Shown: piece by piece, positions 42,279-51,402 of the stretch
How positions within the stretch are numbered: position 1 is the stretch's first letter
Layout: each line of letters opens with the position of its first letter
Notes under the pieces: model-generated
Told to the model about the DNA's origin: nothing
Databases searched by the model: none
Seen by the model: the letters and a program-made list of their open reading frames with translations, nothing else
Made by a program: the position numbers and the translations under genes
Source: Clostridia bacterium
Lineage (GTDB): Bacteria > Bacillota > Clostridia > UMGS1883
Reading direction: 5' to 3'
NCBI GenBank assembly: GCA_017505525.1
Contig: JAFVPB010000053.1
Span: forward strand, 1 to 64,000
DNA length: 64,000 bases

Positions 42279-44309
42279 ATGTATGGTTCGCATAATATAA
42301 CAAGAATATACGTATCGCAGAAATACGGGGATGATAGATTTGCAGGTTTTTATAAAGATAACAATACCCATATTAACAAGGGCCCTGTAAAAACTATTGA
42401 ACGAGCTCTTGGAATTGTAAAGGAATTGCGCCGTTTTGGAGCAGAACAGCCAATCACCATTAAACTTATTGATGATGAATACATTGTTGATAAACCTGTT
42501 TTGATTGACAGCGATATTTCATCTGTAATTATTGAAGGTGAAAATGAAACTACAATATCAGGCGGAATAAAACTCACGGGTTTTCGAAAAGACACATTTA
42601 ATTCTCAGGCATGTGTATCGGCAGATGTTGAAGAGCTTCTTAATAAAGGAATATGGTTTACAGATTTTTACGTAAACAAAAAAAGAGCAAGTATGACTCG
42701 CTATCCCGAAAAAGGATATCTTCTTCCGAAAGAGGTAGAAGATGATGGGTATACAATGAGATCCAGTTCAAAATGGTTTGTTCCTCAAAAAGCGGATTTT
42801 GATATTTTTTTTGAATCTGCAAATTTAGAGGATGCAGTTATAAGCTATAACCATTGGTGGATTGATGAGCATAGCCCCATTGAATCGGTTTTATACGATG
42901 AAGAAAAGATAGTAATGAAATATCCTTCGCTCTTTAGCGTTTGCGTTGGCGTAGAAAAAACAGAGATGAAGTATATTGTTGAAAATCTTCCTGAATGTTT
43001 TAAAAACTGTGGAGAATGGTATCTTGATAGAAAAACAAAGAAAGTATATTATATTCCTTATGATGGGGAAAATGTTGAGGGTATAACAGCATATGCTCCT
43101 GTTACGGAAAAGCTTTTTGTTATAAGCGGAAAAAATGGCAAGAAAGTTAATAACGTTACATTCAGGAATCTTTCTTTTGCTTATACTAAGGGGGAACTTT
43201 GCAACGAAATCGCAGCAGAAAATGGCGAAGTTACGAAATATGGTGCATACCATCAGTCGGTCTTTGGCGGATGTGGAACAATTGAGCTTGAGCATGCCCA
43301 TTCATGCAGAATTGAAAACTGTGAAGTTAATTGCATAGGGGTACACGCAATCGTTATTAAAAATGGATGTAATAATATTGATATATCAAATAACGAAATA
43401 AGTATTTGTGGCGGTGGCGGAATTACTGTGTGCGGAGGTAAGATTGAAGCGGAAAAGGACAATCATACATATGCAATAAGAATTACGGATAATAAAATAA
43501 CGGAAGGCGGAAGAAAATATCAGGCAGCTTGCGGAGTGCTTATAAGGCATGCCTATGAATGCATAGTTTCACACAATGAGATAGCTAATTTCTATTACTC
43601 GGGCATTTCTTTGGGATGGACCTGGGGATATGAAGATTCTATTTGCAGAGATAATTTAATAGAACATAATCATGTTTATAATATAGGTTATGGATTGCTT
43701 TCTGATATGGGAGCGATTTACGTTTTAGGTAAAAACAAGGGAACAATTATAAGGAATAACCTTTTACATAATGTTTCCTGCTGTGTCTATGGTGGATGGG
43801 GAATATACACCGATGAAGGCTCAAGCTATATGAGGATAGAAAATAACATAGTTTATGACTGCTCTTCAGGGGCATATAATCAGAACTATGGAGCAATGAA
43901 TACAGTAACAAACAATATCTTTATGTATGGCAGCACTGCAGTTATAAGGTATTTACGCATGGAAATGCATCCCGGAATAATTTTTGATACAAACATATTT
44001 ATTACAGAAGGTGGAGCTATTTTCGAAACGGGTATATCTAAAATGTTTCAGGCACCTCACAGTGTGAGTTCTTGTAATAACATTATATGGGATACTGCAT
44101 GTGATAGTCCTGTGATTTTTGAGACAGAGGGAAAGAAGTACACATTAAAGGAAACTCAGGAACAGTTCGGGTTTGAGTTTGATTCTATTGTTGCAGACCC
44201 ACTGGTAGAAAACATAAAGGAAAGAAACTTTGTATTAAAATCAGATTCTCCTGCATTTGATAAAGGATTCAAACAAATTGATATATCTAAAGTAGGAGTT
44301 CGTCGTTAA
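42279..44309 (+). CDS. Right-handed parallel beta-helix protein
   Basis: 676 residues without a signal peptide. After an N-terminal YVSQKYGDDRFAGF segment (pectate-lyase-like beginning), a long parallel beta-helix carries repeats with Asn ladders (CRIENCEVN, NIDISNNEIS, IRITDNKI, IRNNLLHNVS, MRIENNIVYD). SDMGAIYVLG and YGGWGIYTDEGSS are signatures seen in a large clostridial group of beta-helix glycan enzymes, possibly GH141-type (alpha-L-fucosidase or xylanase); that assignment is an inference. AAAGGAG precedes the ATG. Expression from a Fur-box promoter is unusual for such a protein. Confidence 0.75.
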   Translation: MYGSHNITRIYVSQKYGDDRFAGFYKDNNTHINKGPVKTIERALGIVKELRRFGAEQPITIKLIDDEYIVDKPVLIDSDISSVIIEGENETTISGGIKLTGFRKDTFNSQACVSADVEELLNKGIWFTDFYVNKKRASMTRYPEKGYLLPKEVEDDGYTMRSSSKWFVPQKADFDIFFESANLEDAVISYNHWWIDEHSPIESVLYDEEKIVMKYPSLFSVCVGVEKTEMKYIVENLPECFKNCGEWYLDRKTKKVYYIPYDGENVEGITAYAPVTEKLFVISGKNGKKVNNVTFRNLSFAYTKGELCNEIAAENGEVTKYGAYHQSVFGGCGTIELEHAHSCRIENCEVNCIGVHAIVIKNGCNNIDISNNEISICGGGGITVCGGKIEAEKDNHTYAIRITDNKITEGGRKYQAACGVLIRHAYECIVSHNEIANFYYSGISLGWTWGYEDSICRDNLIEHNHVYNIGYGLLSDMGAIYVLGKNKGTIIRNNLLHNVSCCVYGGWGIYTDEGSSYMRIENNIVYDCSSGAYNQNYGAMNTVTNNIFMYGSTAVIRYLRMEMHPGIIFDTNIFITEGGAIFETGISKMFQAPHSVSSCNNIIWDTACDSPVIFETEGKKYTLKETQEQFGFEFDSIVADPLVENIKERNFVLKSDSPAFDKGFKQIDISKVGVRR

Positions 44310-44337
44310 AAGGAAATTCTAAAAAGTGAGGCTTTTT

Positions 44338-46530
44338 ATGTTGAAAAAAACAAAGAAAAACCTATTGCTAGGATTTATGCTGCAATATCTGATGATCGTT
44401 TTGGTTGTTCTGTCAGTGCAATATATATCTAACGCGTTTTTAATAAATTCTATTGAAAGTAATGTTGAAGATATACTGTCGAGCACGGTTGAAAACGATG
44501 TTAAAGTTATTGAAAGTAATATTGAACAAATTAAAGAAACCACAATAAATATAGGGACAAATCTTTTTTCATCGTTATCTCAGGTGGATTCCAAAGCAGT
44601 GAGCTTCGTTTCCGATATCACGGAGGTTCAGAATAATCTGAGTAAGTGGTGTAACCCCAACGACAAACTTATCATGGATATATGTATACAAAACGATGAT
44701 AAGGATTTGCTCGTTGGAGCAACTACTGCTTACAGAAAAAGAATAAACTTTTATAAAACCAAACTCCGCTCGAATAAAGAATCTGCGGAAGAACTTTTGG
44801 AATTATCTGAAAAAGCAAGGGCATTTTCTTTCGGTAATGCTTCATACTACTACAATAATTTCGAGGCACTGATGTTTACGGTGCCTGCTCCTTTGCTTCG
44901 TAAAAGAACGGGTTCTGTAATTTCTTTTATAGACAAGAAGAACTTGATGTTACCAATACAGAATGTGATTGCTGATAGTAACGGGGCATTGTTTGCTGTG
45001 GATGAAAATGGCACATGCTTTCTTGATTTTGGAAAAAATCTTGAAATCGATTATAAGAAGTATATAACAAACAAAGAAAAAAAGCTTACAATAGGGAACA
45101 AGGTTAATTATCTTTTTAAAATTAAAGGAAATACAACAGGGTGGACATATATGTTTTTCCTTCCTGAAAAATATGTTTTGAACAGAGCAAGGGTTTCCCA
45201 GATTGTTATAATGATTTTTAATGTTTTAGCTCTTTTACTTGGTCTTATATTATGCTATTTGGTTGCCAGAAAGAAAGGTAATTCATATATTGATCTTTTA
45301 AATGGTTTGGGAGTAAATGAGGAAAGGGTTAAATTTTCGCATTTTATCAGAAATGATGAATACAAAGGACTTGGGATCCAACTCTCGAAAATTAAAAACG
45401 AGAATAGTTTTCTTCTTAAAGCAGGCGCGCAAAATATTTTAAAAAGTATTCTTGGAGGACATATTGAAAAAGAAAAGATAAAGGCTGAACTTTTTAATTA
45501 TAAAATTTTGCTTGAAAAGAGTCCTTACATTGTTTTGGCAGTTCGCTTTATTAATGAAAATAACCTTGTTGAGCATATTGAAAAGTTAACTGATTATATA
45601 GCGCGTATAGTTTCAGAAGTGATTCCGGAAGCAAAAATATGTTTAATGGATAAAGAGAGTGTGGCAATTGTTTGTTCTCGGGCTGAAAATAAACAAGAAG
45701 AGACTATTGAAAAGCTTATTACCCGTATTAAGTATGAAGTTTTTCTTAGATATAATATAAAAGCAACTATAGGTGCGGGGGAGTATATAGAAGATGTTAA
45801 TGAGCTTCCTTTGTCGTACAGACAAGCATGTGAAGTGGCAGAGTATAATTTTCTTACGGAAACTGATGCATCGATGTTTTATAATAAACTTCCTGTTGGA
45901 GAAAATGAATATTACTATCCTATTGAAATGGAAAACAATCTTCTAGAGAGTGTAAAAAATGGGGAGTTTGAAAAAGCCCGGGAGATTTTAATTGAAATAA
46001 GGGAAGAGAACTTTGTTAACAGGAAATTATGTGTATCTGCAATCAATGAACTTTTTGCAGAACTTCGCGCAAGTGCAAAAAAAATATCGGCACTTCAATT
46101 TGAAGAGGGAGAGCTTTTTCAAAAAAGGTGTTCTATAAATCACTTTTTTGAAGATATAACGAACGTTGTTTATTATATTTGCTCAAATATTGAAAGAGAA
46201 AATGAAATCAAGTCCAAGGGCGAGAAAAGAATTGAAAAGGTTGAGGAATATATTAAAAGCAATTACCACAATTCAGCACTTTCTGTTGAAATGATAGCAA
46301 ACACTTTTAATATACATCCAAGCTATCTTTCTTCGCTTTACAAAAAACAAAGAGGTATCACATTGATAGGTTATATCGAAAAAATCAGAATAGAAAAAGC
46401 AATAGAACTTCTCACAAAAGAAAATTACAATATAAACGAAATTTCAAGCAAGGTGGGATTTTCAAATTCAACAAGTTTCAGAAGAAGCTTTAAGAAAATT
46501 AAAGGAACTTCACCTACTAAATATATGTAA
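44338..46530 (+). CDS. Membrane-bound AraC-family regulator
   Basis: 730 residues. Two membrane segments (about residues 8-32 and 285-310) enclose an extracellular sensor domain of about 250 residues. The cytoplasmic part contains a YesN-like middle region (ATIGAGEYIEDVNELPLSYR) and ends in an AraC two-HTH domain (LSVEMIANTFNIHPSYLSSL and NINEISSKVGFSNSTSFRRS). It would sense a ligand outside the cell and act on DNA without a phosphorelay. It is 28 bases after the beta-helix gene and just before the permease operon, which it probably controls. GTGAGG precedes ATG 44338. Confidence 0.88.
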   Translation: MLKKTKKNLLLGFMLQYLMIVLVVLSVQYISNAFLINSIESNVEDILSSTVENDVKVIESNIEQIKETTINIGTNLFSSLSQVDSKAVSFVSDITEVQNNLSKWCNPNDKLIMDICIQNDDKDLLVGATTAYRKRINFYKTKLRSNKESAEELLELSEKARAFSFGNASYYYNNFEALMFTVPAPLLRKRTGSVISFIDKKNLMLPIQNVIADSNGALFAVDENGTCFLDFGKNLEIDYKKYITNKEKKLTIGNKVNYLFKIKGNTTGWTYMFFLPEKYVLNRARVSQIVIMIFNVLALLLGLILCYLVARKKGNSYIDLLNGLGVNEERVKFSHFIRNDEYKGLGIQLSKIKNENSFLLKAGAQNILKSILGGHIEKEKIKAELFNYKILLEKSPYIVLAVRFINENNLVEHIEKLTDYIARIVSEVIPEAKICLMDKESVAIVCSRAENKQEETIEKLITRIKYEVFLRYNIKATIGAGEYIEDVNELPLSYRQACEVAEYNFLTETDASMFYNKLPVGENEYYYPIEMENNLLESVKNGEFEKAREILIEIREENFVNRKLCVSAINELFAELRASAKKISALQFEEGELFQKRCSINHFFEDITNVVYYICSNIERENEIKSKGEKRIEKVEEYIKSNYHNSALSVEMIANTFNIHPSYLSSLYKKQRGITLIGYIEKIRIEKAIELLTKENYNINEISSKVGFSNSTSFRRSFKKIKGTSPTKYM

Positions 46531-46563
46531 AGTGTGTACACTTTACAGTGAATAAGCTGATGA

Positions 46564-46603
46564 AAAACGCTTTCCGGCCAGATGGTTGGAAAGCGCTTTT
46601 TTT
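46564..46603 (+). terminator. Rho-independent terminator
   Basis: AAACGCTTTCC (46565-46575), loop GGCCAGATGGTT, GGAAAGCGCTTT then T. It ends the beta-helix/AraC transcript. A further small palindrome, GTAAAGTGT-gt-ACACTTTAC, starts at the stop codon (46527). Confidence 0.88.
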
Positions 46604-46662
46604 GTTCAAAGTTTATCAATGTAGCTGAATGCATAAGCAGTTAATTTGTGCAATTTTACCCA

Positions 46663-46740
46663 ATATTCTCAAAAATGTTAGAATATGAAAGCTTTTCTAA
46701 GATTTTGTTCGTTGACTTTAAAAATGCTTAGAATTACAAT
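46663..46740 (+). promoter_or_regulatory. Promoter and repeated sites before the permease operon
   Basis: TTGACT (46712-46717), 17-base spacer, TACAAT (46735-46740). Upstream, ATATTCT (46663-46669) and AGAATAT (46680-46686) form an inverted repeat. The motif AAAATGyTTAGAAT occurs at about 46672-46684 (one base shorter) and 46721-46734, and in inverted form (TTCTAAGATTTT) at about 46695-46706. These are good candidates for AraC-type regulator sites, one of them within the promoter spacer. Confidence 0.65.
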
Positions 46741-46768
46741 TATATTAAAGAAATAAAGGAGGCACATT

Positions 46769-47728
46769 ATGAAATTCAACAGACAGAAAAGAGAAGAAAT
46801 CATAACGAGTAAAAAGAAAGAAACTTGGGGACAAGAAATTAAACGAAACTGGCAGCTTTACTTAATGCTTGCGCTTCCATTTATCTACATAGTTGTTTTT
46901 AAGTATTATCCAATGGTCGGAGCGCAGATTGCCTTTAGAAAATATGTGCCTGCATTTGGTATATGGGGCAGCAAATGGGTAGGCCTTTATCAGTTTGAAA
47001 GAATGTTTAGCCATCCAATATTCTGGAAAGCGCTGAAAAACACAATTACGCTGAGTACCTACACGCTTTTATTATCAATCCCGATTCCGATTGTTCTTGC
47101 TATTTGTTTTGAATATGCAAGAGGAAAGTTTTTCAGAAAGTCGGTTCAAATGTCGGCGTTTCTTCCACACTTTCTTTCAACGGTTATCTTAGTCAGCCTT
47201 ATAAATCTTTTGTTTGATAACAGAACAGGTGTGTTTATACATATCATTCAAAATATTTTCGGAGCAAAGGTAAATGTTCTCGGTGATGCTAAATTCTTCA
47301 GGCACTTGTATGTATGGTCAGGAATTTGGCAGGGAGCAGGCTGGAGCTCAATTCTTTACATATCGGCTCTTTCTGGTGTTGATACACAAATACATGAAGC
47401 AGCCATCATAGACGGAGCAAATAAGTGGAGAAGAATATGGCATATAGACCTTCCGAGCATACGCCCAACGATTGCGATAATGACAATTATGAGTATGGGC
47501 TCAATCTTAAGTGTAGGATTTGATAAAACATATATGATGCAGAATCCCATTAACTATGATTATTCAGAAGTGCTTGCAACTCTTGAATTTTCGATGGGTA
47601 CTGCAGGATCAGTGCCAGATTATTCATTTGCGGCGGCAATTGGTTTGGCAGTCTCTGTAGTAAGCTTTGTAATGGTAATGATAACGAACAAGATATCAAA
47701 GACGTTATCAGACAACAGTTTGTGGTAA
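46769..47728 (+). CDS. Sugar ABC transporter permease, LplB type
   Basis: 319 residues with six membrane segments. Begins MKFNRQKREEIITSKKKETW and then LALPFIYIVVFKYYPMVGAQIAF, the characteristic start of LplB-family permeases. The EAA loop that docks the ATPase reads EAAIIDGANKWRRIWHIDLP. It pairs with the next permease to import oligosaccharides, typically uronate- or xylan-derived in this family. AAAGGAGG precedes the ATG. First gene of the surface-uptake operon. Confidence 0.93.
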   Translation: MKFNRQKREEIITSKKKETWGQEIKRNWQLYLMLALPFIYIVVFKYYPMVGAQIAFRKYVPAFGIWGSKWVGLYQFERMFSHPIFWKALKNTITLSTYTLLLSIPIPIVLAICFEYARGKFFRKSVQMSAFLPHFLSTVILVSLINLLFDNRTGVFIHIIQNIFGAKVNVLGDAKFFRHLYVWSGIWQGAGWSSILYISALSGVDTQIHEAAIIDGANKWRRIWHIDLPSIRPTIAIMTIMSMGSILSVGFDKTYMMQNPINYDYSEVLATLEFSMGTAGSVPDYSFAAAIGLAVSVVSFVMVMITNKISKTLSDNSLW

Positions 47729-47741
47729 GGAGGATATAAAG

Positions 47742-48668
47742 ATGAATACAGTGAAAACAAAAAAATGCAATAACAGAATAAAATCCTGCTTCGCAGACAG
47801 AGTATTCGACATAATCAATACAATAATTTTAGCATTTATTTTAATTATAACCGCTTACCCGTTGATTATAACCATATCGTCATCTATATCTTCAGCGAAT
47901 GCGATTTCAGCTGGAAAAGTTTATTTTTTACCTGTCGACATTACTTTTGACGGATATATAGCGGTAGTCAAGAATAAGCAAGTAATAACAGGTGTTACCA
48001 ACTCTGTTTTTTACACGGCTGTTGGTAGTGCTATTAACGTGGTAATGACAGTCCTTGCTGCATATCCTTTATCAAGAAAAGATTTCAGACCACAAAAATT
48101 TGTATCATTAATGTTTGCGTTTACAATGTGGTTCTCGGGCGGTATGATACCTTCGTACATTCTGGTGAGAGACTTAGGTATGATAAACACAAGATGGGCA
48201 ATGCTTATACCACCGGCATTTGGCGTGTGGAATATGGTGCTTGTAAGAACTTATTTTCAGAGTAATATCCCTGAATCACTCTTTGAATCAGCAAGGCTTG
48301 ACGGTTGCGATGACTGGAAATATTTAATGAAGATTGTGCTTCCGTTATCCAAACCTATTCTTGCTGTAATAACCTTGTATTCTGTGGTAGGACACTGGAA
48401 CGCATTCTTCAGTGCAAACCTCTACCTGCAATCTGCTAAACTTCAGCCTCTTCCAGTTATATTAAGAGAAATACTTTTATTAAGCCAGACGAATGATATA
48501 GCTAATGAGGTGGCGATGGCGACAGAGGGAACAGCATCCTTGCAGGAACTGAATGTAATTTTGAAGTATTCGCTCGTTGTTGTATCGAGTCTTCCAATGG
48601 CGCTCCTGTATGTATTCACTCAGAAATACTTTACCAAGGGAATAATGGTAGGCTCCGTAAAGGGATAA
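47742..48668 (+). CDS. Sugar ABC transporter permease, YtcP/MalG type
   Basis: 308 residues, six membrane segments. The family EAA motif reads ESARLDGCDDWKYLMKIVLP, and the C-terminus ends KYFTKGIMVGSVKG, as in YtcP. It forms the heterodimeric channel with the upstream LplB-type permease. No ATP-binding subunit is encoded in the window; members of this group generally share one MsmX-like ATPase encoded elsewhere. AAGGAGGATATAAAG precedes the ATG. Confidence 0.93.
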   Translation: MNTVKTKKCNNRIKSCFADRVFDIINTIILAFILIITAYPLIITISSSISSANAISAGKVYFLPVDITFDGYIAVVKNKQVITGVTNSVFYTAVGSAINVVMTVLAAYPLSRKDFRPQKFVSLMFAFTMWFSGGMIPSYILVRDLGMINTRWAMLIPPAFGVWNMVLVRTYFQSNIPESLFESARLDGCDDWKYLMKIVLPLSKPILAVITLYSVVGHWNAFFSANLYLQSAKLQPLPVILREILLLSQTNDIANEVAMATEGTASLQELNVILKYSLVVVSSLPMALLYVFTQKYFTKGIMVGSVKG

Positions 48669-48708
48669 TTGAGCCATACAATAAAAACTTGAAAAAAGGA
48701 GGATTTTT

Positions 48709-51378
48709 ATGAAAAGAGTTATTTCAATTGCACTTGTCTTACTGATGCTGCTATGTGTCAGTGGTGGAGTGCTAACAGCATCTGCTGAGGAGAATAATTC
48801 AAAATATGTATTGGCAGGGTTTGACCTTATAGATGTTCACAAAGAAGAAGCGACGGTAACAAGAGGAGAGTTTGCTGGAATTGTGGCACGTCTTTTAGGC
48901 TTTTCAAAAGAAGAACTTAGCCCTGTAGAAACATCGTATTATGACGTTTCGTCAGATTACGAATATGCTGCAGAAATTGAACTGTTATCGCAGATGGGGA
49001 TGCTTAACGGAGTATCGAACGGAATATTTGAACCTCTTTCGTCTGTAACGTATGAACAGGCAATCAAAGTTTTGGTTGAAGCAACGGGATATGGTGATTT
49101 AGCCGAAAGAGAAGGAGGCTATCCTAAAGGATATATCACGATAGCAATACGTAATAAAATGCTTGGAGGAGTAATACTTCAAAATCCATTTGAAAGAGAT
49201 AGTCTTTATAGGCTTGTGCACAATACACTTGACGTTGAAATTTTAGAAAAGATTATATCAACAAATTCCAATGAAGTGGAAGTAAAGTCGGGAAGAACTC
49301 TGATGGACGAGTTAATCTATGCCGATAATGCAAAATTGTATAAGCATAAAGGTGTGATTGTAGCAGATTCGTATACATATACAACATCACCTTATGAAGG
49401 ACTTTGCGACGACGAAGTAATAATCGAGAATAAAACAGCAGGACAGACCCTTATATATAATATAGGAAAAACAGCTGCTTCAAGTTATGTTGGTTGTGAA
49501 GTGGAGTTCTATTCAAAAGAAACACCTTCAGGCTATGTTCTTCTTTCGGTAAGACCCACTAACAAAAACGAAGTTATAAGAGTAGTAGACGAAAAGTTCG
49601 ACACAAAGTCAGCTTACAGTATATTTTACAGGGATGAAAACGACAAAAGTAGAAAATTAACACTTGAATCAGGGTTTAAGCTGATATATAACGGAAGCAG
49701 AATTATAAACCCACAGGATAGCGAATTTGACATAACAGATGGGTATTTTGAATTTATTAATAACGATGAAGATAAATCGTTTGAGATTGTAATGGTGTGG
49801 GAATATGAAAATGCAATAGCGCAGAGCTTCGACGGATCACGTTTTAACTTTGCTCCAAATGCAACATATAATGGGCAACCGGCGCTGTTCGTAGACATAA
49901 CCGATCCATCAGTTAAGATAAGAGTAACAGACAGCGATTCAAACATAGTTAACAGCTTCAGTGAAGAAAGAGTAGTAAGTATATTCAGGGATAGGAATAA
50001 TACTCGCTACACCATCAGAGTTTCGAGTGCAATGCTTTCCGGAAAGATAGACGGATTAGATGAGAGGAATATAAGCATAGATGGAAAATACCACGCAGTA
50101 GCCAACTCTTTTGGAACAGATTTTAAAGTCGGTCAAAAGATAGAAGCTTACATCGACTATAATGGAAAACTCGCGTTCTTTAAAGAATTGGGAGAAAGTA
50201 ACTATGGATATATATTCAACTATGGTTCGGAAGGAAATCTTTCAACCAAATACAAAGTAATGATGATAATTCCCGATAAAGTGGATGACGGGGTTGAGAA
50301 AAACGAAGAGGACGTAACCGATACGTCAAGTGTACCGTATCTCATTCTTCATAATTCAGGGACAAAGAAAATTCCGCTTGCTGAAACAGTAAAGTGTGAA
50401 GGAACAAGATACAGAGGAGAGGAACAACTCAACCTTCTTTCGCGCCCTGATGTAAAGGCTGTAAAATATGTGCTTGATGAAAATGGATGTATAAAAGAGC
50501 TTGTACCATTAGAACAGCATGGTGGCGACCTTTCTGTAAGATATGAGTACGATGTATATAACAGAGTGTTTGGTGGATCGAAAGTTCCTGAAAACTCAGG
50601 ATTTGCATTAAATTCTGAAACAGTTGGAGTATGTATTCCTGTAGATCAGGATGGAAACGTGAGATATGATGCAGCAGAGAATGATTTTGGCGTAAAAATA
50701 AATATCACTGTGGCAAACAATAAAACTGGATACAGAGTAGCAGGCTATGACTACGACGAAGAAACCAAGAAGGTAGGAATGATAGTACATCTTGCAAGCA
50801 TGGAGTCCGACTTGGCGGGAAGCGTAAGTCCCTACAACGGAAAGTGCAGTATAGTAAAATCTGTGAATTTTGTATTAGATAGTGAATCAGGAGAGTATGT
50901 ACAGCAGATTGAGATTTTAAGCGGCGGAACTACAGAAAATCTTTTAACAATACCTAATGCAAATTCAGCAATAAGGAATTTAAAGCAGGGTGACGTAATA
51001 ACGTACACTAAAAACAGTAACAATCTGCTTTCAAATGTACACGTAATACAGTCTATATCTGCTCTTAAAGGGTATATCAATCGTGAAAATACCAGCCAGG
51101 GATATTTGTATTTATTCGGCAAGGTAGAAAACTTACAGTATGAGCTTGTAGATACAGTTAAGAAGCGTCTTTATACAGAGATGGAACTTAACACCGGATC
51201 TGGCGCTATGCTGATGGAAATACCAAATATAAATACGCCCCCGATATATATCTATAACAAAGAAAGCGGAGATGTTACCTCAGGCTCCTATAAAGATATA
51301 AGGCCTTTTGGAGATGACGCCTTCATATTTAAACCAAAGGGATCAACAAATATAAGAGTAATAGTAATAGTAAGATAA
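48709..51378 (+). CDS. SLH-domain surface protein
   Basis: 889 residues. Signal peptide (residues 1-26, hydrophobic core SIALVLLMLLCVSGGVLTAS then AEEN). Residues 35-165 contain S-layer homology motifs (TRGEFAGIVARLLGF, YYDVSSDYEYAAEIELLSQM, TYEQAIKVLVEATGYG) that bind pyruvylated wall polymer. The remaining 700 residues are beta-rich and I do not recognise them; there is no catalytic motif I can name. It sits between the permeases and the solute-binding protein, so it may hold the substrate or the binding protein at the wall. AAAAAGGAGG precedes the ATG. Confidence 0.82.
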   Translation: MKRVISIALVLLMLLCVSGGVLTASAEENNSKYVLAGFDLIDVHKEEATVTRGEFAGIVARLLGFSKEELSPVETSYYDVSSDYEYAAEIELLSQMGMLNGVSNGIFEPLSSVTYEQAIKVLVEATGYGDLAEREGGYPKGYITIAIRNKMLGGVILQNPFERDSLYRLVHNTLDVEILEKIISTNSNEVEVKSGRTLMDELIYADNAKLYKHKGVIVADSYTYTTSPYEGLCDDEVIIENKTAGQTLIYNIGKTAASSYVGCEVEFYSKETPSGYVLLSVRPTNKNEVIRVVDEKFDTKSAYSIFYRDENDKSRKLTLESGFKLIYNGSRIINPQDSEFDITDGYFEFINNDEDKSFEIVMVWEYENAIAQSFDGSRFNFAPNATYNGQPALFVDITDPSVKIRVTDSDSNIVNSFSEERVVSIFRDRNNTRYTIRVSSAMLSGKIDGLDERNISIDGKYHAVANSFGTDFKVGQKIEAYIDYNGKLAFFKELGESNYGYIFNYGSEGNLSTKYKVMMIIPDKVDDGVEKNEEDVTDTSSVPYLILHNSGTKKIPLAETVKCEGTRYRGEEQLNLLSRPDVKAVKYVLDENGCIKELVPLEQHGGDLSVRYEYDVYNRVFGGSKVPENSGFALNSETVGVCIPVDQDGNVRYDAAENDFGVKINITVANNKTGYRVAGYDYDEETKKVGMIVHLASMESDLAGSVSPYNGKCSIVKSVNFVLDSESGEYVQQIEILSGGTTENLLTIPNANSAIRNLKQGDVITYTKNSNNLLSNVHVIQSISALKGYINRENTSQGYLYLFGKVENLQYELVDTVKKRLYTEMELNTGSGAMLMEIPNINTPPIYIYNKESGDVTSGSYKDIRPFGDDAFIFKPKGSTNIRVIVIVR

Positions 51379-51402
51379 AAAAAGAAAGTGAGGAAAAGAA
51401 AA

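Noticed and set aside
46527-46546. Palindrome GTAAAGTGT-gt-ACACTTTAC as a regulator site
   Set aside because: It sits at the stop codon just before a strong terminator and has no promoter around it; a transcript 3'-end structure is the simpler reading.
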